A DNA stretch of 64,000 nt from CF-162 sp963667205 (GTDB lineage Bacteria; Chloroflexota; Dehalococcoidia; SM23-28-2; RBG-16-64-32), in assembly GCA_963667205.1 (NCBI GenBank), contig OY762959.1, positions 2,232,001 to 2,296,000 of the forward strand, written 5' to 3'. The notes beneath the pieces are model-generated. The model had not been told where the DNA came from. It saw only the letters and a list, made by a program, of their open reading frames with translations, and searched no databases. The translations under genes and the position numbers were made by a program. Each line of letters begins with the position of its first letter. Positions within the stretch are counted from its first letter, which is position 1. Below, one piece after another: positions 24,271 through 33,065 of the stretch.

Positions 24271-24290
24271 TACGACAGGAGCTGAGCCGG

Positions 24291-25124
24291 ATGCAGCCGC
24301 AATCCGAGCCTAAGCGTGGCCGGCCTCAAGGGGGCGTCACGGTTAAACGCGTCTCTTCAATCCTCAGACTGCTCGCTCGCAAGCGCGTGCCGCTGGCAGC
24401 CTCAGACATCGCTGAGGAGTTGGGCATGACGCCCAGCTCCGTCAGCAGAATTATGGCTGTCCTGGTGGATGAGCGGCTGGCCGAGCGTGACCCGGGCGGC
24501 AGATACATCCTCGGTCTCCGCACAATCGCCATCGGTAGGGTCGCCCTGGGGCAGCGGCCCCTTCAGAGGGTGGCCCGCAAGTGGCTCGAGCAGTTGACAG
24601 CGGAGACCGCCGAAGCTTCGGCGCTCAGCGTGCTCTATGAGGACCGCATCATCTACCTGGACTACGTATCGCCGGGCGGGACGTTCGACCTCCGCGTGAG
24701 GGCAGGGGCCACGGTTGAGGCGCAGACTGCGGCGATGGGTAAGGTGCTGCTGGCAGAGTTGAGCGGCCCCGAGCTCGATAAGTTCATCGCGACCGCCGAA
24801 CTACAGGAGAGGACGCCTCGCAGCATAACCTCGCCCAACGTTCTCGTTGAACATCTGAAAGGCGTCCGGGAGAAAGGCATCGCCGTCGACGATGAGGAGA
24901 CGGCCGTTGGGGTCAGATGCTTCGCGGCGCCAGTGCGGGATGTAACCGGTCTTGCCGTCGCGGCCATGTCGCTCAGCGGTTCGACGGCGCGTATGACGTA
25001 CGAACGCCTGGAGGCACTTGAGCCCACGATCCGGCAGGCTGCGCTGATGATCTCGCGCGAGATCGGATTCGTCCGTGAGGGCTGGCCTGTCGATCCGGCA
25101 GCGGCGGATCCGTCGGATGGATGA
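24291..25124 (+). CDS. IclR-family transcriptional regulator
   Basis: This 277-residue regulator has an N-terminal winged helix-turn-helix at about residues 14-75 (V-K-R-V-S-S-I-L-R-L-L start, then the S-V-S-R-I recognition helix). The IclR effector domain to about residue 255 includes the G-A-T-V-E-A-Q-T-A-A-M-G-K segment and a conserved C in V-R-C-F-A-A-P. IclR proteins commonly repress or activate aromatic and acid catabolism genes in response to pathway metabolites. It is divergent to livF and is the first gene of the rightward operon, overlapping the next start by 8 bp. It very probably controls both arms. AGGAG lies before ATG 24291. Confidence 0.92.
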   Translation: MQPQSEPKRGRPQGGVTVKRVSSILRLLARKRVPLAASDIAEELGMTPSSVSRIMAVLVDERLAERDPGGRYILGLRTIAIGRVALGQRPLQRVARKWLEQLTAETAEASALSVLYEDRIIYLDYVSPGGTFDLRVRAGATVEAQTAAMGKVLLAELSGPELDKFIATAELQERTPRSITSPNVLVEHLKGVREKGIAVDDEETAVGVRCFAAPVRDVTGLAVAAMSLSGSTARMTYERLEALEPTIRQAALMISREIGFVREGWPVDPAAADPSDG

Positions 25125-26250
25125 ACTCGACGTGCCGATCGAGCTGCGATCGGTGCCAGGGATTGAACGCGATCGCTCCGAGGAGCGGTTCTTCGCCTGG
25201 GCGTTCCCGGAACCGGACTTTGACGATACGCCTCCGGGCGCAGCCCACAAGATTCTAGCGCCGCACTTCAACGAGGCCTACCAGCGAATGCAGGAACGCT
25301 TTGCAACGCTGGTGAAAGAGCAGCTAGCGAAGACGAAGGATTTTCACCTGCTGCCTCCGACTGGAGAGCCTGCGGGCGATGACATCACGGCCGATATCAG
25401 GCAACGCGCCGACGAGATCGGAATCCAGCTCGTCGGCGTCACGCGGTTCGACCGCATGCATGTCTACAGCAACTACAAGAAGCGCGTGCATTTCAAGAAC
25501 GTCATCATCACCGGCATCGAGGAGTCTTCGGACTCAAACGACCTGATTCCCGGCGAGGATGCTCTCAACATGATCATCGAATGCCGGCTCGAGATCGGCA
25601 ACATGACCCTCGAGTTGGCGGAGTTCATCCGCGACAGGGGGTACGCGGTCCAGTTCCTTGCCGGACCTCTTGGCCTCGACCTGGTGAAGGTCCTGCCATA
25701 CGCTCTCGAGGCCGGACTGGGGCAGATGGGCGCCAACGGCCAGCTGCTCTCGCCTTACTTCGGCAGTCGTTGGAAGCCCGTTGCGATCTCGACGGATGCC
25801 CCCCTGACGCACGACCAGCCACAGGACTTCGGCATACCGATGCTCTGCGAAAAGTGCCAGGTCTGCGTGCGCCGCTGCCCGGGGCGGGCGCTGTCCAAGC
25901 AGCGCGTTACGTGGCGCGGCGTCAAGAAGTTCAAAGCGATCCCCGAGCGTTGTATCCCGATGGTCGAGCGCTATGACGCCTGCGGCATCTGCATCAAGGT
26001 CTGCCCGGTTCAGCGCTACGGCCTGCCGGCGGTCCTCGACCACTACAGCGAGACTGGCAAGATTCTCGGCAAAGGCACGGACGAGCTGGAGGCCTACACA
26101 CTCCCCGACCGGGGGCGTTTCGGCGTCGGCGAGATGCCACGCTTCACGAAGGACGAGAGCCGCATTCGCTATGACCTCCTGGCGGAAGTCGACGAGGGTG
26201 AGAAGGGGCTGTTCGGACTGGACTGGGGCAGCTCCGGGGAGAACGACTAG
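25117..26250 (+). CDS. QueG/reductive-dehalogenase-like protein with two [4Fe-4S] clusters
   Basis: This 377-residue protein matches the shared core of epoxyqueuosine reductase and reductive dehalogenases. It contains the segments A-D-E-I-G-I-Q-L-V-G-V-T and E-A-G-L-G-Q-M-G-A-N-G-Q-L-L, then two ferredoxin-like clusters: C244-x2-C-x2-C-x3-C-P, and C289-x2-C-x3-C-P with an upstream Cys. No Tat signal is seen, unlike respiratory dehalogenases, so it should be cytoplasmic. In such proteins the core binds cobalamin, though no motif proves this. It could reduce an aromatic, epoxide or halogenated intermediate. The ATG overlaps the iclR stop. The gene product's role in the pathway is inference. Confidence 0.78.
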   Translation: MDELDVPIELRSVPGIERDRSEERFFAWAFPEPDFDDTPPGAAHKILAPHFNEAYQRMQERFATLVKEQLAKTKDFHLLPPTGEPAGDDITADIRQRADEIGIQLVGVTRFDRMHVYSNYKKRVHFKNVIITGIEESSDSNDLIPGEDALNMIIECRLEIGNMTLELAEFIRDRGYAVQFLAGPLGLDLVKVLPYALEAGLGQMGANGQLLSPYFGSRWKPVAISTDAPLTHDQPQDFGIPMLCEKCQVCVRRCPGRALSKQRVTWRGVKKFKAIPERCIPMVERYDACGICIKVCPVQRYGLPAVLDHYSETGKILGKGTDELEAYTLPDRGRFGVGEMPRFTKDESRIRYDLLAEVDEGEKGLFGLDWGSSGEND

Positions 26251-26251
26251 C

Positions 26252-27964
26252 ATGTCGGCCCGCTTCGCTAAAGACGCCATGGTCGAGCAGCTGAGGGCTG
26301 ACGGGACCAAGTACGTCTTCGGCAACCCCGGCACGACTGAGCAGGCGTTCCTCGAAGCGTTGCAGGGCGACGGGTCGATCAAGTACATCATGGCGCTACA
26401 GGAGGCTGTTGCCGTAGGCATGGCTGACGGATACGCCCGGGCCACGCGACAGCCGGCATTCATTCAACTGCACTGCTCGCCCGGACTGGGAAACGGCATG
26501 GGGCTCTTGTACAACGCCTACGTCGGCCAGAGTCCGCTGGTCGTTTACGTCGGCCAGCAGGACAGCGAACTGTTCAACCACCAGCCACTCTTGGCCGGCT
26601 CCCCCGCGGCGATGATGAGCTCGGTCGCGAAAGAGACGTTCACGATCGAGCGCTCGTCCGATCTGCCGCTCCTTATGAGGAGGGCGTTCAAGACGGCTGG
26701 CGACCCGCCTCAGGGCCCCGTTTGCATATCTATCCCCGCTGACGTTCTCGACGAAACCGTCACCGGCGATGTCCGCCCATCGGCGGACGTCGACTGGCGG
26801 TCTGCGCCAGCTGACGACGCCGTCGAGTCCGTTGTGGAGAAGATCCTCAGCGCCCGCAACCCGATGATCTTCTGCGGCGACGGAGTCGCATTGTCAGGGG
26901 CGACCGGGGCGGTTGAATCACTCGCAGAGTTCATGGGCAGCAGAATCTACACAGTGCTGCCGTCCGAGTCGACGTTCTCGCGCTCATGCCCGCTCTTCAT
27001 GGGCAACGTTAACGTGGCTCGTCCCGAGGCCATCCGCGATCTCCTCCAGGACGTTGACCTGCTGATCGCCATCGGGGCGCCGCTCTTTCCGTTGCTCCGG
27101 CGCCCGCTCGATGTCGTGCCAAGCAGCACGACGATCGTCCAGATCGACTGCGACTCAAGCCGCCTCGGACGCACGTACACGCCCGAGATCGCACTCAAGT
27201 GCGACCCGAACCAGGCGAGCGTTGCTATCGCACGCTTGCTTGCCGAGGCCGCCCCAGCGTCGTGGAAAGCAGGCGCCGCCGAGCGCCGAGACGGGGCGGC
27301 CAAGCTCAGCGCGCAAGCCCACGCGCGGTTTCAGGAAAGGCTCGATCAACCCGAGTCCGGCGAGCTGATCTCACCGTTTGCCCTTGTATCGGAGCTGGTG
27401 CAGGCGATGCCGTCAGACACGATCGTGTTTGAAGATGCGCCGACAATGTCCGGCCTGATCCAGAGATCGGTCGAGTTCGACGAGCCGGGCCAACTCCTCA
27501 TGGCCCATGGCGGCGGATTGGGGCAGGGGATGCCGGCTACGCTGGGCATCCAGCTGGCGCACTCGGATCGCCCGGTCGTGGGAGTGGTTGGCGACGGATC
27601 GGCGATGTACACGATCCAGGCCTTGTGGACGGCCGCCCGCTACAGGATTCCCGCGACGTTTGTGATCTGCAGCAACGGCGGTTACCGGATTCTCGAGACC
27701 AACATGGCGATTCACCTTGGATCCGAAGACGGACGCACATTCGACGAGTACTTCAACCTTGACGATCCCACGCTGGACTTTCGCAGTATCGCCGAGTCGT
27801 ACGGTGTGGATGGCGTGCGCGTAACCGAGCAGTCTGATCTGGCTCCCACCCTGCGAGAGGCGATTCGCTCAGACTGCCCGATCGTCGTAGACGTGACTAT
27901 CAGCAGCCCGCGGTCTCACAAACCCGCGGCACAGTCAGGGGCGAAGAATGCTCCCGTTGCTTAA
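26252..27964 (+). CDS. ThDP-dependent enzyme, benzoylformate decarboxylase/acetolactate synthase-like
   Basis: This is a complete 570-residue ThDP enzyme. The catalytic Glu lies in L-Q-E-A-V-A-V-G-M-A-D-G-Y-A near residue 48. The middle domain follows, and the ThDP/Mg motif G-D-G-S-A-M-Y then runs to S-N-G-G-Y-R near residues 445-475. Overall order resembles benzoylformate decarboxylase and 2-hydroxyacyl-CoA lyase. It would decarboxylate a 2-oxo acid or cleave/ligate a 2-hydroxyacyl compound. An open frame extends upstream, but ATG 26252 starts the family at the usual place, 1 bp after the preceding stop. It overlaps the next CoA-transferase gene by 17 bp. Confidence 0.9.
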   Translation: MSARFAKDAMVEQLRADGTKYVFGNPGTTEQAFLEALQGDGSIKYIMALQEAVAVGMADGYARATRQPAFIQLHCSPGLGNGMGLLYNAYVGQSPLVVYVGQQDSELFNHQPLLAGSPAAMMSSVAKETFTIERSSDLPLLMRRAFKTAGDPPQGPVCISIPADVLDETVTGDVRPSADVDWRSAPADDAVESVVEKILSARNPMIFCGDGVALSGATGAVESLAEFMGSRIYTVLPSESTFSRSCPLFMGNVNVARPEAIRDLLQDVDLLIAIGAPLFPLLRRPLDVVPSSTTIVQIDCDSSRLGRTYTPEIALKCDPNQASVAIARLLAEAAPASWKAGAAERRDGAAKLSAQAHARFQERLDQPESGELISPFALVSELVQAMPSDTIVFEDAPTMSGLIQRSVEFDEPGQLLMAHGGGLGQGMPATLGIQLAHSDRPVVGVVGDGSAMYTIQALWTAARYRIPATFVICSNGGYRILETNMAIHLGSEDGRTFDEYFNLDDPTLDFRSIAESYGVDGVRVTEQSDLAPTLREAIRSDCPIVVDVTISSPRSHKPAAQSGAKNAPVA

Positions 27965-29147
27965 AGGCACGCGGATTCTCGACATGTCGGCACTCATTCC
28001 GGGTGCCATGTCCACACACTTGCTCGCCGACTGGGGAGCCGAGGTCATCAAAGTCGAGGCGGTTCCGGTGGGAGACTGGCTGCGAGAGGTCAGGTCGATC
28101 GACCGGGAGCTGCGGATCGGCGTGCCGCACCTGATGCTGAACCGCAACAAGAAGAGCGTCTCCCTTGACCTCAAGAAGCAGGAAGGGCGGGAGGCCTTCT
28201 ACAAGCTACTGCTGACGGCCGACGCGGTGTTCGAGGTCTCCGTGCCGGGCACCCGCGAGAAGCTGGGCGTCGACTACGAGAGGTGCCGGGAGGTGAAGCC
28301 CGACGTCGTCTACGCCTCGCTTACCGGATTCGGCTACACAGGACCGTATGCCCGCCACCCTTCGCACGGCGGTGGGCCGGAAGCGGCAACGGGGATCGCG
28401 ACACCGGTGAAGCTGCCCGACGGCCGGATCACTATCGACCGCCCTCAGCCACGCATCGGTGACGCGCTGGCCGGGTGCTTCGGGGCGATGTCGGTGATGT
28501 CCGGGATCATCCACCACAGCCTTACGGGTGAAGGCTGTCGGCTGGAGACTTCGATGGCCGACGCACTCGTCTGGTTCCAGAACGAGCGCGTCTTCCACCA
28601 GTACAACGATATCCAGTTCAGGGAGACTCCGATCGGCGCTGGCGCCGCCCGGTACAACTTCTACGAGTGCAAGGACGGACGCTACGTTCTCCTGATGCCG
28701 ATCGAGAAGAAGTTCTGGATCCGCTTCTGCGACGCCATTGGCCGCGAAGACCTCAAGTCGAAGGCCAACTGGGATGTCGGCATCGACTTCGGGATCAACT
28801 ATCCGGGGCTGGAGGAAGAGATGACGGCGATCCTGAAGACGAAGACGGCTGAGGAGTGGCTCGATGTTCTCGGCGATGCGGACGTGCCGGTCGCGCCGAC
28901 GCTATCCGTGCAAGAGCTCGTCCAGCAGAAGGACTACGTCGCAGCACGCAAGCCCACCGTCTCCTACGAGCATCCGGGATTCGGCCCCGTAACGCTTACC
29001 TCGACGCCGCTGAAATGGCCGGGGCACGACTTCTCGGTTCAGATGCCGGCGCCACGTGTCGGCGAGCACAACGAGGAGATCCTGGGCGAGCTCGGCTATT
29101 CAACCGAGGACATGGAGCGGTTGCGCAAGTCAGACGTGATCGTCTGA
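27948..29147 (+). CDS. Family III CoA-transferase (CaiB/BaiF)
   Basis: This 399-residue single-unit CoA-transferase has L-L-A-D-W-G-A-E-V-I-K-V-E near residue 25. The N-R-N-K-K-S-V-S-L-D-L CoA-adenine contact segment follows near 66, and the catalytic aspartate is D172 in I-G-D-A. It activates a free acid by taking CoA from an acyl-CoA donor. The ATG lies inside the end of the ThDP gene, so the two are coupled. Similarity to the CoA-transferase at 31774 is clear but not close, suggesting two different acids in the same pathway. Confidence 0.93.
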   Translation: MLPLLKGTRILDMSALIPGAMSTHLLADWGAEVIKVEAVPVGDWLREVRSIDRELRIGVPHLMLNRNKKSVSLDLKKQEGREAFYKLLLTADAVFEVSVPGTREKLGVDYERCREVKPDVVYASLTGFGYTGPYARHPSHGGGPEAATGIATPVKLPDGRITIDRPQPRIGDALAGCFGAMSVMSGIIHHSLTGEGCRLETSMADALVWFQNERVFHQYNDIQFRETPIGAGAARYNFYECKDGRYVLLMPIEKKFWIRFCDAIGREDLKSKANWDVGIDFGINYPGLEEEMTAILKTKTAEEWLDVLGDADVPVAPTLSVQELVQQKDYVAARKPTVSYEHPGFGPVTLTSTPLKWPGHDFSVQMPAPRVGEHNEEILGELGYSTEDMERLRKSDVIV

Positions 29148-29163
29148 CCGTCTCGGAGGAGAG

Positions 29164-30543
29164 ATGAAGAAAGCGAACGGGAAGATCCGGATCGGGTGCG
29201 GCTCAGGCTCGTGGGCCGATCGCCTTGATCCGGCGCTCGCGGTCGCCACACGCGGTGACGTCCAGTACATGTGCTTCGACACCATGTCTGAGGCTGGCGC
29301 CGGCTGGATCCACTACAGCAAGAGGATGGACGATCCCGACGCCGGCTACGACATCCATCTGAAAGAGCGCCTCGATCTTATTCTCGAGGCGTGCATGGAG
29401 CGCAAGATCACGCTCATCGGAAACTTCGGCTCAATGAACCCGAAGTCGGCCTCGCGGGTGGTGGCAGACCTGATTCGGTCCAAGAACGTCGGCACCGTGC
29501 GCGTCGGCGTCGTCAGCGGAGACGACGTGCTGCCCTACGTTGAGAAGCATGCCGACACACTGACCGTGCAGGGGAAGGATACGCTCCTGTCCGAAATCCC
29601 GGGCCGGATCGTCGGGGCGAACGCCTACATGGGTGCCGACCCCGTCGTTGAGGCGCTCGAGCAGGACGTCGACCTCGTGGTCGCGGGGCGCATATCCGAC
29701 GCCTCGCTTTACCTGTCTCCGATGCGCTACGAGTTCGGTTGGGATCCCAACGACCACAACATGATCTCCCGTGGCATCACGATCGGAAAGATGCTCGAGT
29801 GCGGGAGTCTGGCCTGTGGCGCCTTCTGGGCCGAGCCGGGATACCGCGAGGTGCCGGGAATGGTCGATATGGCCCTGCCGATCGCTGAAGTCTACCCGAG
29901 CGGCGAGGCGATAATCACGAAAGCACCAGAAACAGGCGGCATGGTCAATCGGGACATCGTTGCCTTGCAGATGATTCACGAGGTCAACGATCCGGCAAAG
30001 TACCTGAGCCCGGACGCCACCGCAGACTTGACGACCGTGCAACTGGACGACTCGGGAACCGACGCGGTCCGGATCCACTGGCCCGATGACGCGACCGTCG
30101 GGACCGGGCGCCCGCCGACTGCGAAGGCGCTGGTCGCGATCGACGAAGGGTTCATCGCCGAGTGCTGGTTCCTGTTCTCAGGATTTCGTGCCCTGGAGAA
30201 GGGACGGATGCTCGACGGGATCATTCGCGAGCGACTGACCAAGCAGGACGGGGTCGATCTCTCTTACGCCAAGACCGACTACATCGGAATGAACTCTGGA
30301 TTGGGGAGCGCGGCACCGGCCAGCGAACATGAACCGGCGGAAGTAATGGTCCGGTTCGCCGCGCGAGTGAAGGACGAAGAGTCCGCGAACAAGATCGTTC
30401 GGGTGTCCCAGTTCCTGCCGTTCATCACGCCGATGGGTCTCGGTGAACGGCGCGGCATGGTACGGAAGGCGCTGGGTATTCACTCGACGCTGCTGCCATG
30501 GGACACTCTCAAGCCGACCGTCGAAATCATGGAGGTCAGTTGA
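29164..30543 (+). CDS. AtuA-like (DUF1446) protein, large subunit
   Basis: This 459-residue protein matches the large N-terminal domain of AtuA from acyclic terpene utilisation. It starts I-R-I-G-C-G-S-G-S-W-A-D-R and includes N-F-G-S-M-N-P, V-V-A-G-R-I-S-D-A-S-L-Y and E-C-G-S-L-A-C-G-A-F. The function of AtuA itself is not firmly known. In terpenoid acid degradation it sits with the geranyl-CoA carboxylase steps. Here the small C-terminal domain is a separate gene whose ATG overlaps this stop (TGATG). GGAGGAG precedes the ATG. It is cytoplasmic and probably acts on a CoA-linked intermediate. Confidence 0.87.
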   Translation: MKKANGKIRIGCGSGSWADRLDPALAVATRGDVQYMCFDTMSEAGAGWIHYSKRMDDPDAGYDIHLKERLDLILEACMERKITLIGNFGSMNPKSASRVVADLIRSKNVGTVRVGVVSGDDVLPYVEKHADTLTVQGKDTLLSEIPGRIVGANAYMGADPVVEALEQDVDLVVAGRISDASLYLSPMRYEFGWDPNDHNMISRGITIGKMLECGSLACGAFWAEPGYREVPGMVDMALPIAEVYPSGEAIITKAPETGGMVNRDIVALQMIHEVNDPAKYLSPDATADLTTVQLDDSGTDAVRIHWPDDATVGTGRPPTAKALVAIDEGFIAECWFLFSGFRALEKGRMLDGIIRERLTKQDGVDLSYAKTDYIGMNSGLGSAAPASEHEPAEVMVRFAARVKDEESANKIVRVSQFLPFITPMGLGERRGMVRKALGIHSTLLPWDTLKPTVEIMEVS

Positions 30544-30860
30544 TGCCCCGCGTGCCGTTGCGCGACCTGGCCGTAACCCGCGGGGGTGACAAGGGCGGCA
30601 ACTCTCACCTTCCGCTCCTCATATTCGACCGCAAGAACTACGAGGCGGTCCGACAGCAGGTTACCGCCGAGAGAGTCGCTGACCTTCTGAAAGACGAAGC
30701 GCCCGGCGGCGTCGAGCGATACGAGCTGCCGAACCTGCCGGCCCTCAACTTCGTGTTGATCGACGCGCTGGACGGCGGCCGCAGCCGCATGCTGCGTTTC
30801 GATCCACGGTTCGTGTTCGGGGAGCGGCTCCTCGATCTCGAAATCGAGCTACCGGACTGA
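30543..30860 (+). CDS. AtuA-like C-terminal domain protein, small subunit
   Basis: This 105-residue protein corresponds to the C-terminal domain of AtuA-type proteins. It contains the A-V-T-R-G-G-D-K-G-G-N-S-H loop, then a Y-E-L-P-N-L-P-A-L-N-F-V segment. The ATG overlaps the stop of the large subunit by one base (TGATG), so the two should be made in equal amounts and assemble. In many organisms the same domains are one polypeptide. Confidence 0.85.
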   Translation: MPRVPLRDLAVTRGGDKGGNSHLPLLIFDRKNYEAVRQQVTAERVADLLKDEAPGGVERYELPNLPALNFVLIDALDGGRSRMLRFDPRFVFGERLLDLEIELPD

Positions 30861-30880
30861 TAAGCGCCTAGGAGGTAGAC

Positions 30881-31777
30881 GTGCGAATTCGAAGATCGGT
30901 TGTCGAAGTGCCGGGGAGCGTCAGGAAGATGCTGGAGAAGGCCCGCACGTTCGAAGCAGACGTGCTGATGCTCGACCTCGAGGACTCGGTCCCCGAGAAC
31001 GACGAGGCCAAGACGCGCGCTCGGCAGGAGATCACCGAAGCGCTCGACGGGCCCTGGGCGGCGCGGGAGATCGGCATCCGGATCAACAAGATTGGAAGTC
31101 CGTGGTTCAAGGACGACGTCGCGTTCGTCCTTGAGAGAGGGGTCGGCACCGTCATCCTCCCGAAAGTCGGATCTGTTGAGGACATGAAGTTCATAGAAGA
31201 GTCCTTCGACGGCCAGGGCGCTTCGCCAGATGTTCAGTTCATCATGTCGGTCGAAACGCCGCGCTGCCTGATCGAGCTCGACCGGGTGGTTGCGCAGTCG
31301 CCCCGGATCAGCTGCCTGATCGCGGGAGGCTTCGACTTCACGCTGGAGACCGCGCCTATCCGCCTGATCGGCACAGACGAGGGCCTCGGCGACGCCCATA
31401 TCACGTACGCCCTTCAGCGAACCCTGGCCGTCGCCCGCGCCCACGGGCTGAACGCACTGCGCAGCTGCCTCGTGATGAACTTCCGCGACAACGACCGCGT
31501 GCGAAAGGTCGCTCAAGATGCTCGCTCCTTCGGCTTCGACGGCATGGCCACGTACTATCCGGGGCACATCGAAGTGCTGAACGACGTATTCGCGCCATCG
31601 CAGGAAGAGCTGACCTGGGCGCAAGAGACGATCCGCCTACTCGAAGAGTCCAACGCGACGGGCCGAGCCGCTCTCAATCGGAACGGACTGGTGGTGCTTC
31701 CGCAGCACGGGAAGCTCGCACGCAAGCTGCTGGACTACGCCGCCGAGCTTGGTCTCGGAAAAGGAGTGACGTCGTGA
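30881..31777 (+). CDS. CitE-like/HpcH-HpaI family acyl-CoA lyase
   Basis: This 298-residue (beta/alpha)8 lyase is of the citrate lyase beta, malyl-CoA lyase and citramalyl-CoA lyase family. It has R-S-V-V-E-V-P-G near residue 5 and D-V-L-M-L-D-L-E-D-S-V with the conserved E-D near 34. R-I-N follows near 67, and the metal-binding Glu is in S-V-E-T-P. The G-G-F-D-F segment stands where CitE proteins have G-x-x-D. GGAGGTAGAC precedes the GTG. It probably cleaves a 3-hydroxy-3-carboxyacyl-CoA to acetyl-CoA (or propionyl-CoA) and a 2-oxo acid. Pairing with CoA-transferases recalls itaconate and citramalate degradation. Confidence 0.9.
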   Translation: MRIRRSVVEVPGSVRKMLEKARTFEADVLMLDLEDSVPENDEAKTRARQEITEALDGPWAAREIGIRINKIGSPWFKDDVAFVLERGVGTVILPKVGSVEDMKFIEESFDGQGASPDVQFIMSVETPRCLIELDRVVAQSPRISCLIAGGFDFTLETAPIRLIGTDEGLGDAHITYALQRTLAVARAHGLNALRSCLVMNFRDNDRVRKVAQDARSFGFDGMATYYPGHIEVLNDVFAPSQEELTWAQETIRLLEESNATGRAALNRNGLVVLPQHGKLARKLLDYAAELGLGKGVTS

Positions 31778-33012
31778 AGCCGCTGGAAGGTATCAGAGTC
31801 GCCGAGTTCGCCCAGTGGGTGGCCGGTCCCGCCGCCGGCGTGATCCTCGCCCACCTGGGTGCCGAGGTCATTCACGTCGAGCATCCGAAGCGAGGGGACG
31901 GTCTCAGGGGCCTGCGCAGCGACATTCTCCGCGGGATCTTCAAAAGCAGCGGGGTGAGCGACGAGGCGGGGGGAGACTTCAACCTGATCTGGGAGCTTGT
32001 CAACCGCGGCAAGAGCAGCCTCGCTGTCGATCTGGCATCAGCCGAAGGGCGCGAGATCGCTGACCGGCTGATCAAGACGGCGGACGTCGTAGTCACCGGT
32101 CTTCGCCCGTACGAGCTCGACAAGTTCAACCTCAACGCCGAGCGAATTCACAGCGTCAACGACAAGGCCGTCGTCGTTCACTTGACGGGCTGGGGGACGA
32201 AAGGCCCGCGCGCCGACCTGCCGGGATACGACCACACTTGCTTCTGGGCCTCGACCGGATTTCAGGCCAAGCTCACGCAAGAAGGTAAGGAGCCACCGTA
32301 TCCGCGGCCGGCGCTGGGGGACTTGACCTGCGCCCTCGCGGTATCGGGCGCTGTCATGGGCGGTCTAGTAGGCCGGCTGAAGAGCGGAAAAGGGAACGTT
32401 GCCGAGGTTTCGCTGTACGGCGTCGGAATGTGGGCCTCGTCCTCTGACCTCCAGACAGTGCTGCTGACGGGCCGGGAGCTCGCGCCGCACAATCGTGAGG
32501 CTGCCCACAACCCGATGGCCAACGTCTACCGCACCAGCGACGATAGATGGCTGATGCTGCAGCATCTGCAGTCGGATCTCTACTGGCCGAAGCTCTGCGA
32601 AGCGATCGCAGTACCAGACCTTGTGGGCGACGACAGGTTCACCGACTTTGAGGCGCGCCGGGTCAACGCCCGAGAGCTCGTGAGTATCCTTGATAACGCC
32701 TTCGGGAGCCATGCGCTCAGCTACTGGCAAGACCGGCTCGACGAGTTCGGACTGGTCTGGGCTCCTCTCAGGACGCCAACAGAGGTCACTCAAGACGAGC
32801 AAGCGCGTGCGAACCCCACGTTCTCGACCCTCCAACATCCGACACGGGGGCCAGTAGAGTTCGTCGATCCACCGATCCACTTTCGCGACGGAGACGAAGA
32901 GCCGATGTCGACTGCCCCGGAGCTCGGCCAGCAGACTGAGGAGATTCTGCTTGACCTCGGATACGACTGGGGCGCGATTCAGGAACTCAAGAAGGCCGAT
33001 GTCGTCAACTAA
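31774..33012 (+). CDS. Family III CoA-transferase (CaiB/BaiF)
   Basis: This 412-residue CoA-transferase has G-A-E-V-I-H-V-E-H-P near residue 29, the N-R-G-K-S-S-L-A-V-D-L CoA contact near 77 and the catalytic aspartate D183 in L-G-D-L. The GTG start overlaps the stop of the CitE-like gene by 4 bp. A transferase directly coupled to a CitE-like lyase suggests that it makes the CoA ester which the lyase then cleaves, after hydration if needed. The exact acid is unknown. Confidence 0.93.
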   Translation: MKPLEGIRVAEFAQWVAGPAAGVILAHLGAEVIHVEHPKRGDGLRGLRSDILRGIFKSSGVSDEAGGDFNLIWELVNRGKSSLAVDLASAEGREIADRLIKTADVVVTGLRPYELDKFNLNAERIHSVNDKAVVVHLTGWGTKGPRADLPGYDHTCFWASTGFQAKLTQEGKEPPYPRPALGDLTCALAVSGAVMGGLVGRLKSGKGNVAEVSLYGVGMWASSSDLQTVLLTGRELAPHNREAAHNPMANVYRTSDDRWLMLQHLQSDLYWPKLCEAIAVPDLVGDDRFTDFEARRVNARELVSILDNAFGSHALSYWQDRLDEFGLVWAPLRTPTEVTQDEQARANPTFSTLQHPTRGPVEFVDPPIHFRDGDEEPMSTAPELGQQTEEILLDLGYDWGAIQELKKADVVN

Positions 33013-33065
33013 CACGCCGCGACTCCCCGCGCCCGTCGACACAGGCGCGCGAGCGGAGACTCCGG

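Noticed and set aside
25973..26251. N-terminal extension of the ThDP enzyme (93 codons)
   Set aside because: It is an out-of-frame shadow of the Fe-S protein gene, with an Arg/Ser-rich composition; the family begins at ATG 26252.
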